64,000 bases of DNA. It comes from Aedes albopictus (Eukaryota; Arthropoda; Insecta; Diptera; Culicidae). The DNA lies in assembly GCF_035046485.1 (NCBI RefSeq), contig NC_085138.1:366981238-367045237 (forward strand), given 5' to 3'. Position numbers and translations under genes: made by a program. Below are positions 56,563 through 64,000 of this stretch, piece by piece; positions within the stretch are counted from its first letter, which is position 1; every line of letters begins with the position of its first letter. The notes under the pieces were generated by a model, which had not been told where the DNA came from, searched no databases, and saw only the letters and a list, made by a program, of their open reading frames with translations.

Positions 56563-58351
56563 GCTTCCACAGCCAGAATTGAAAAGCATCCTGGAAATAC
56601 CGAAATTTCTTCCAGTATTTTCTTGTCAGCATTAATATTTGCAGCATATCAGTGATATGACACAAATATTAAAATGGCCAGGCCCACTGTGCAGACTAAT
56701 TGGGTTTGAGGAAATTCAAAAATATACGGCAATCAGATTATCCACGTATGAATAGTATGATTAACGTAATGTTTCGAATTAGATAAAGGAAGAAACGGGG
56801 ACAATCGTACCAACCGTTTCATTTTAAGGGAATGGATTGTGTACATAGAATCGTTGTAAGTGGCGTCGCTAAGAAGGTTAATGCACACTCCTTTGTGGCT
56901 GGTAGTTCTTCTCCTGGGATGGGATACAGGTATTTTAGCCATATATCCTGGTTATAAAGCCTAGGCTAGAGCGCCTTTGCTCGCTCTCTGAAACGAGATT
57001 GGAAAGAAAAACCTACACACGCCAGTGAATCAAAATTCAACCATCGCGCAACAATAATGACAATGTCGCAACCTGTATTTGTTGCGACAAACAAACCCAT
57101 GCGACATAAGTTTGTCCCAACTTGAAAATAATGGGATTAACATCGTACACCACGAGTTTAGAGATTTTTAAGCCTTGAATTGCGATTTTCGAACGGTAAC
57201 TTCGAGTCGATAAATACTGCAACTCAGGTGAAGCTCTATCATCTAGCAGTTTCTACTTTGGGTTAGCAATAATTGATTATTCTCGAGTTGAAAAGTATGC
57301 AACAAATTCAGCTTCCGTTTTGTCTGCAACAAAAAATTTCGAGATCATGTTATTATCTGTTACCAGTAGGGATAAAGAGTAATCGTCGCACCTTCTTTGT
57401 TGATTGTTTTGTGCCTCTTTTGTCTGACAATTCTCTTCACTGACACACGCACTAAACGAAAATTTGAACATTTTTAACAGTATGACCTCTACATAGAAAC
57501 CCCATTCAAAAATAATTAGTTCTGAAATTAAATATTGTTAGTGGAAAAATTATAAATAGTTGTGGACACGCATTTACACTATCATAAAAAACTTTCTATT
57601 TCGAATAAATAAAAATGATTACTTCATAAGAATAGTTTCAGCCAAAAATTCAAATAACAAACACTGTGTGACTCAATACCTCCTTACGAGGGAGACAAAA
57701 CTGTTAAATTCTAGTTTCTGACCTAGTGGACAAAAGAGCTGTAAATTAGGTTAAGAGGTTGTTCTAGTTTACCTATCAGTTCGTCTCGAACATAATACGA
57801 AGCTTCTTATGTGGTAGCACTCAAGCACGCACAATAATTCTTTTAAAACGATTATCTTACCATATCGTCTCAATTATCACAATTCACTCAATTCACGTGC
57901 ATTGTATGTATTGTTTCAAATCTTTTGAATTTGCTCTACAGTTAAAATAGACCAATTTAGTTTTCTGCGGAAATTTTCAATTCACAAGCGAGCACCGAAG
58001 CCCGTCTGAACGGTGGTCATGTCAGAGCCAACATCAAAATATTTTTTCTTACACGCACTCCTACATGCAAATCTATGCACACCGATGGAATTTGACGGAA
58101 CCACACGACATGCAGCGTCGCAAGGTCGCAGGATTGGGTACGTTGATGTACTTTTGCAATCAAATTCAGAGCAAGGTGCTCATGGCTCATACCCTATATA
58201 ATAAAATTAAATATAATTCTGTAATCTGTAATGTCTACGAATAAAATTAAATATAATAAAATCAAATTAAATAAAGTGATAATGAAAAATACCAGCAGCT
58301 AACAAATACATGGAGTCGGAAGAGTAGAACTGTATTATATTATATCTGTTA

Positions 58352-58564
58352 CACTGAAACCTCCATTTAAATCGATGCATGGCTGATCGAAAATAATTTT
58401 TACCGTGCAAGCAATGACTAAACTATACAGTTTTATATTTTTTGACAAATCTCCTTTGTCATGCAAAGTGTTAAAAAACGTAAGAGTCTTTAGTTTTGTC
58501 ATTGCTTGTACAGTAAAAATTATTTTCGATAAGCCATGCATCGACTTAAATGGAGGTTTCAGTG
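58352..58564. mobile_element. 213-bp TA-target MITE
   Basis: cactgaaacctccatttaa and its complement, with arms of about 80 bp including cgatgcatggct and aagcaatgac. TA lies at 58350-58351 and 58565-58566. A lone related end (cactgaaatctccattaaag) is at about 42023. Confidence 0.9.
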
Positions 58565-59982
58565 TATAATAATACATTTACACTTCTCAAACCCGACCCA
58601 CCCGTTAGCGAATAATATACATACCTCAATGACATCATTTATGACAGCCAACAGATGTCTGTTTATTTGTCTGTATCTTTTTTTATGATAGGATAGCTGT
58701 AGTATCGTTATATTCAATCAACGATATCAAAATCATTTGAATTGAAAACAATGCAAAAGAATTTGAGTTTTTTTAAATTGGATTCAATGCTTGATGTTGT
58801 AACGATTTGATTTAGTTATCACATATATTCTGTCACTGTTAAGCTGTGTATTGACTAAAAGACAACATAACGTACCGTAGAACCAACATTTCAAGGTTTC
58901 AGTAATACGATATTCAAGAATAAAGCTGAATATACAATGTTCCAATTGGAACACACTCACCGGATTTATCAGCTACCGAAACTTCGAACCGCTTCTTCAA
59001 CTTGGGCCACAAAAGCTTGCGGCAAGCGTCATGTACCATGTTTGAATCGCGATCTTTTCTTCCACCCCATCCTTTTTAATGTCCTGATTCCTTCGGTCCT
59101 GGTCACAGCAAGATTATCTACCTCTTAATCACGTTCTTGCAGCAGTTTAACATGATGCTATTTCAGAGTCCTTTTGTTGTCTAATTCACGTTTTGCTTCG
59201 AAATTACACTTATGCATTAAAAGTTTAACATAAAAGTCAACAGTATCGGAAAGAAACAGGGGTCTCCATTTCGCCCCGGGTGTCCATTATGCCCCTAATC
59301 CCCTAATGGTGTTAAGTTAAATCAAATAAGGTTGTTGTTCTCAGAATTAGTGGTAGCAACTATGATCATACGAAATAATCTATAATATTCAGATTGGGTG
59401 AAGTACAGAGTAACAAGGCTCTTGATCTTGAAAATTGCTAAAACTGTCGATGTACCTGTTTTAATGATTTTTGTTTTGTAAAAAAAGCATTGCTGCGTTA
59501 TATCTCAGTTTAACCCATAATTCTTCTTTTCCATAACTTGATTATATCCCTATTGTGGCGAATTTCGACCAAAACTGGCTTTTTATAACGTATTTATGTC
59601 TTTTCCATAGAAACAAGCACATTTTGACTATGCATGCAAATTTATCGCCATATCTTCACTGAAATAGCAGAGTAAGGCTTTTGTCTATTAATTTAGTTAT
59701 TTTAATTTAGTATATTGAGATGTATACTCGAAAGTCAACAATTTAGACTTCTGTAGCATGAGCAACTTTTCGAAAATTATTCTAGGCTGCCGGAGCTAAC
59801 AAACATTAGATACATCTAAGGCTTATAAAAAAAAGTAAAAAAGACGTTATTCAAAACTGTATGCTGCATTTGATCAGTGTTATATGACCTTTCAATAAAT
59901 ACATTTAGTTTTAAAATCTGAACTACAGATGTGAAATTAATTCAAGTTAAATGGTGTATCCGAACTGATTGAACAACGTGTA

Positions 59983-60655
59983 AAGGTGCTTCGACTTATA
60001 TTCTATAGTCTAGTTTATTTCGTGACTCGACAAATGGTCAATAACTTTTTGAACAGCTCGCTGTTGATTTGGATCCGGATAATGGAATTATCTTCAAGAG
60101 GTATTGCTGCATCAATTCCAGGATTTTTTTTATGCTGGCTTGATATATTTAGATTTGTAAATTATAAAGATATAAAAACTATAGTTTTCTGGCCAGAATA
60201 ATGTAGTTGCTGCCAGCACTGCCGGTCAAATATACAAACTGTCATTGAATTGACATAGTCATGAGAGGTGAAGAGTAGGATAAAGAGGAAGAATAGAGAG
60301 TAGTTGACATCTTCACGATAACTATCCGACGATCGACTGTAACTGACGTTTGTTCATTAAAAATAGCATAAAACTTATAAACTTCCTAATTTCTAAGTGG
60401 AGTTTTAACTACGGTAAAATGAATTCTTAAGCTAAGTCAGTATCGTAGAAAGCTGTCACAGTAAGTTTGAAACTAAATCTAATGAATTAAAATAACCTTA
60501 AAATTATAACACACATGTACAAAGAATAGCGACTACGGGACAAAGGACAAATCGTATGTCTAACATGTGCAAAACCGATTTATGTAAGTTGTTGGACTTT
60601 GAAGTTGTTATTATAATAAAAAAAAATACTTTATTTCATCTAAAATCTGAATACA
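59983..60655. other. Intergenic segment without recognised features
   Basis: The 71-codon frame at 59986-60201 has hydrophobic stretches but no recognisable domain. 60265-60305 has gaagag/aggaag words. Nothing is called. Confidence 0.4.
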
Positions 60656-61274
60656 CCTACACCTAAGAGTTTGCGAGCTGCTCCGAAGATTTTGGTGATT
60701 TTCTCCCCTTTGCTCCACCTCTACGCTCCACCTTGTCCACCCATCGTGCTCTCTGCGCTCCACGTCGTAAACACCAACTTTGCATGGTTGTTGGTCGGCA
60801 TTCTTGCAACATGCCCTGCCCACCATATCCGTCCAACCCTAGCCACTTTCAGGATGTTGGGTTCACCATAGAGTGCAGCGAGCTCGTGGTTCATCCTTCT
60901 CCGCCACACACCAGGACACCGCCGAAGATCGTCCTTAGCACCCGTCGCTCGAAAACTCCGAGTGCTTCCAGGTCCTCCTCGAGCATGGTCCATGTCTCGT
61001 GCCCGTAGAGGACCACCGGTCTTATCAGCGTTTTGTACATGGTGCATTTGGTGCGTGGGTGAATCTTTTTCGACCGCAGTTTCTTCTGGAGCCCGTAGTA
61101 GGCCCGACTGCCGCTGATGATGCGCCTCCGAATTTCACGGCTCACGCTGTTTTCAGCCGTCAGTAAGGATCCGAGTTATATGAATTCCTCCACCACCTCG
61201 GATGTATTCCCGTCTATCGTAACAATACTACCCAGACGGATCCGGTCGTGTTCGGTTCCGTCTACCAACATGTA

Positions 61275-63254
61275 CAGTGACCCCACACCGATGAATCACC
61301 TTAATTTGTACACTATTTATGAATCACCATGTTGATCAAATGAGTGATCCATAACTTACCTTACCGGTCAGGCTAAGGCCGGGGTGGCCTCTGCTGTACA
61401 TAGTAGCCGCCTCCATTCCACTCGGTCCATGGCCGTTTGTCTCCAGTTCCGCACTCTGCGTAGGGTCCACTGGTCGACCCACCTAGCTCGCTGCGCTCCA
61501 CGTCTTCTTGTACCGGTCGGATGACTCTCGAGAACCATTTTAGTCGGGTTGCTATCCGACATCCTGATGACGTGACCCGCCCACCGTAGCCTCCCGATTT
61601 TCGCGGTATGGACGATGGTTGGTTCTCTCAGCAGCTGATGCAGCTCGTGGTTCATTCGCCTTCTCCAAGTCCCGTCTTCCATCTGCACTCCGCCGTAGAT
61701 GGTACGCAACACCTTCCGTTCGAAAACTCCAAGGTCGCGTTGGTCCTCTGCATGTAGGGTCCATGTTTCGTGCCCACAGAGGACGACCGGTCTAATCAAC
61801 GTTTTGTAGATGGTTAACTTCGTGTTACGGCGAACTTTATTCGATCGTAGAGTTCTGCGGAGTCCAAAGAAGGCACGATTTCCTGCCACAATGCGCCTCT
61901 GAATTTCTCTGCTGGTGTCGTTGTCGTCGGTCACCAGTGAGCCCAAGTACACGAATTCTTCAACCGCCTCGATTTCATCACCGTCGATGTGAATTCGGGG
62001 TGGCGGGCGCGGTGATTCCTCCCTGGAGCCCTTTGCCATCATGTACTTTGTCTTCGACACATTAATGACTAATCCGATTCGCCTGGCTTCACTCTTTAGT
62101 CAGATATTACGTTTTCACCATCGTCTCAAATTTACGAGCAATAATATCAATATCATCGGCGAAACCAAGCAGCTGAACGGACTTCGTGAAAATCGTCCCA
62201 CTCGTGTTTATCCCCGCTCTTCTTATTACACCCTCCAAAGCAATGTTGAACAGCAAGCACGAAAGACCATCACCTTGCCGTAACCCTCTGCGAGATTCGA
62301 AGGGACTCGAGAGTGTCCCTGATACTTGAACTACGCACATCACTCGATCCATCGTCGCCTTGATCAATCGTATCAGTTTATCCGGGAATCCGTATTCGTG
62401 CATAATCTGCCATCTCGATCGATTGTATCATACGCCGATTTGAAATCGATGAACAAGTGATGTGTGGGCACGTTGTATTCGCGGCATTTCTGCAACACCT
62501 GGCGGATGGCGAACATCTGGTCCGTTGTAGCGCGTTCACCCATGAATCCAGCCTGATATTGCCCCACGAACTCTCTTGCAATCGGTGATAGACGGCGGCA
62601 TAAAATTTGGGAGAGTATCTTGTAGGCAGCGCTCAGTAGTGTGATCGCGCGGTAGTTTCCGCAATCCAACTTGTCGCCCTTTTTGTAGATGGGACACACG
62701 ATACCTTCCATCCATTCCTCCGGTAATACTTCCTCCTCCCAAATCTTGGTAATGACCCAGTGTAGTGCTCTCACCAGTGCTTCTCCACCGTATTTTAGAA
62801 GCTCGCTTGGTAGTTGATCTGCTCCAGCGGCTTTGTTGTTTTTCAACCGGCCAACCTCCTCCTCAATCTCTTGAAGGTCAGGGGCCGGAAGTCTTTCGTC
62901 CTGTGCACATACTCCTAGATCTGTTACCACGCCACCTTCGGTACTTGCAACGTCGCCATTGAGGTGTTCATCGTAATGCTGCCGCCACCTCTCGACCACC
63001 TCACGCTCGCTCGTGAGAATATTCCCGTGATTATCTCGGCACATGTCGGCTTGTGGCACAAAGCCTCTGCGCGAGCGGTTCAGCTTCTCGTAGAACTTTC
63101 GTGTGTCCTTAGCGCGGTACAGCTCTTCCATCGCTTCGCGATCTCGTTCTTCCTGCTGGCGCTTCTTCATCCGGAAGACTGAGTTCTGCCTGTTCCGCGG
63201 AGTGATCCATAAACTGTGGTCATTTTTGCCGATTCATAAATTGTGGGGTCACTG
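61275..63254. mobile_element. TA-target MITE (122 bp plus one duplicated target) enlarged by an RTE insertion
   Basis: Ends cagtgaccccaca and its complement, with TA at 61273-61274 and 63255-63256. The MITE itself is 61275-61354 plus 63213-63254. The rest is an RTE copy and its duplicated 13-bp target. Subterminal tttatgaatc/gattcataaa words recur. The family is also seen at 37090. Confidence 0.9.
61355..63199 (-). pseudogene. Second RTE-clade copy, 5'-truncated, with 13-bp target duplication
   Basis: Minus strand from 63199: linker (MKKRQQEERDREAMEELYR), RT fingers and palm (RLKNNKAAGADQLPSELLKY, IVCPIYKKGDKLDCGNYRAI, AAYKILSQILCRRLSP, QYQAGFMGERATTDQMF, HHLFIDFKSAYDTIDRD), a frameshift near 62410, then RRGLRQGDGLSCLLFNIALE and the intact catalytic LLGFADDIDIIAR. 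A second shift is near 62080, followed by SKTKYMMAKG, FVYLGSLVTDDNDTSREIQR, KTLIRPVVLCGHETWTLHAE and WAGHVIRMSDSNPTKMVLES. The 3' end has a (GGTAA)2 tail, as RTE elements often do. gagtgatccataa stands at 61342-61354 and 63200-63212. It is distinct from the host RTE copy in sequence and probably a different subfamily. Confidence 0.9.
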
Positions 63255-64000
63255 TACTTTGTTTTTGAGGCATTCACCACCAGTCCGACCTTTGCTGCTT
63301 CGCGTTTCAGGCGGGCGTACAGCTCTGCCGCCGCTCCAAATGTTCTGGCAATAATGTCCATGTCGTCCGAAAAGCACACAAATTGTCCGGATTTTGTGAA
63401 AATCGTTCCCCGGCTGCTGAGCCCGGCTCGTCGTATCACATTTTCCAGAGAGATGTTGAAGAGTAGGCATGAGAGTCCATCACCTTGTCTCAGTCCCCGG
63501 CGAGAATCGAATGAACTAGATAGTTCACCCGAAACCCTTACGCAGTTTTGCACATCGTCCATCGTTGCTCTTATAACTGTGGTAAACTTCCCGTGAATGC
63601 TGTTCTCGTCCATGATTTTCCATAGCTCTGTGCGGTCGATACTGTCGTATGCTGGCATGAAGTCGATGAACAGGTGGTCCGATGGGACCTGGTATTCACG
63701 GCATTTCTGGAGGAATTGCCGTACGGTGAAGATCTGTTCCCTTGTCGACCGGCCGTCGATGAAACCGGCTTGGTAACTTCTCAAGAATCCATTTACTTTA
63801 GGTGAAAGACGACGGAAGATGATCTGGGATAGCACTTTGTAGGCGGCATTCAAAATGGTGATCGTTCTGAAGTTCTCACTTTCCAAATGGTCGCTTTTAT
63901 TGTGATTGGGGCAGATTACCCCTTCCTTCTACTCCTCCGGTAGCTGTTCAGTTTCCCAGATCCTGACTATCAGCTGGTGCAAACAGGTGGCTAATTTTTC

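Larger units (their letters stand above)
55683..59300. mobile_element. Large TIR element, 3.6 kb, GATTAGRGGCATAATGGACACCC ends
   Basis: gattagaggcataatggaca at the left pairs with the complement of tgtccattatgcccctaatc at the right. A subterminal relative, gcgaaatggacacccc, is at about 56115 and matches the right subterminal ggggcgaaatggag. Inside, 55750-55930 is GC-rich with a 62-codon frame, and a 213-bp MITE is at 58352-58564. No transposase was recognised in any frame. Target duplication not found. Confidence 0.6.
55615..59980. mobile_element. TA-target mariner-type element, 4366 bp including a nested insertion
   Basis: Ends cacggtgttcaataagttcg and the imperfect complement of gaactgattgaacaacgtg, with TA at 55613-55614 and 59981-59982. 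The TIR core tgttcaat...cgga resembles that of the decayed mariner/Tc1 element at 24309-25583. Removing the nested 55683-59300 segment leaves about 750 bp, an internally deleted copy. No transposase motif was recognised. Confidence 0.65.
60660..63999 (-). pseudogene. RTE-clade retrotransposon copy interrupted by a MITE (continues beyond the right edge)
   Basis: Minus-strand reading from the right edge: RT palm (NFRTITILNAAYKVLSQI, SYQAGFIDGRSTREQIF, HLFIDFMPAYDSIDRTELW, RRGLRQGDGLSCLLFNISLE, catalytic block FSDDMDIIAR) to NASKTKY at 63257. It resumes at 61272 with MLVDGTEHDRIRLGS, then SREIRRRIISGSRAYYGLQK, KTLIRPVVLYGHETWTMLEE, and the C-terminal WRRRMNHELAALYGEP, WAGHVARMPTNNHAKLVF. Removing 61275-63256 restores the reading frame exactly. 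Stops and frameshifts occur, for example a TAA after EEFI near 61178. It is the same subfamily as the copy at 12690-15547. Confidence 0.85.

Overview
The window looks like one stretch of a large, transposon-rich insect genome, most probably a culicine mosquito of the Aedes type. That is inference from the mobile elements: RTE-, LOA- and L1-like non-LTR retrotransposons, tRNA-headed SINEs with trinucleotide tails, and many TA-, 8-bp- and 9-bp-target-site MITEs. No bacterial gene, rRNA or functional tRNA is seen.

Only one host gene is supported. Two plus-strand exons match in phase: an 83-nt exon at 4432-4514, and a terminal exon at 48913-49509 coding a Tyr/Ala-, Gln/His- and Gly-rich C-terminus. 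They imply a 44.4-kb intron. The upstream part of the gene lies outside the window, and I could not name its family. A CpG-rich block at 17820-18388, with a short ATG-initiated frame ending at a splice donor, may be an intronic alternative promoter. A second CpG-rich block with recurring TTAATCG words (18890-19560) may be a regulatory module.

Almost everything else is mobile or repetitive. 1-4400: LOA-clade 3' end, AT-rich repeat, hAT MITE, a foldback element with abutting 90-bp duplications, and an interrupted SINE-like repeat. 5.9-9.5 kb: 23-bp satellite, L1-like 3' end, RTE scrap, TA MITE. 12.7-15.5 kb: minus-strand RTE copy split by a long-TIR MITE. 16-28 kb: degenerate tandem arrays, SINEs, a foldback element with a 9-bp target duplication, a decayed mariner/Tc1 element, and a 636-bp long-TIR element. 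28-35 kb: degenerate TTCC/GGAA arrays around a 652-bp foldback. 37-45 kb: nested inverted-repeat elements, including a 3.8-kb mirror-like structure centred on a 17-bp satellite. 45.4-47.7 kb: plus-strand RTE pseudogene. 50-60 kb, beyond the gene: nested TIR elements. 60.6-64 kb: RTE copy carrying a TA-target MITE that itself carries a second RTE copy with a perfect 13-bp target duplication.

The most unusual signal is a set of foldback elements at three loci. Their arms are tandem repeats built on the same core, GGYCGAAA, but with different periods at each locus. Each array reverses orientation across its centre.
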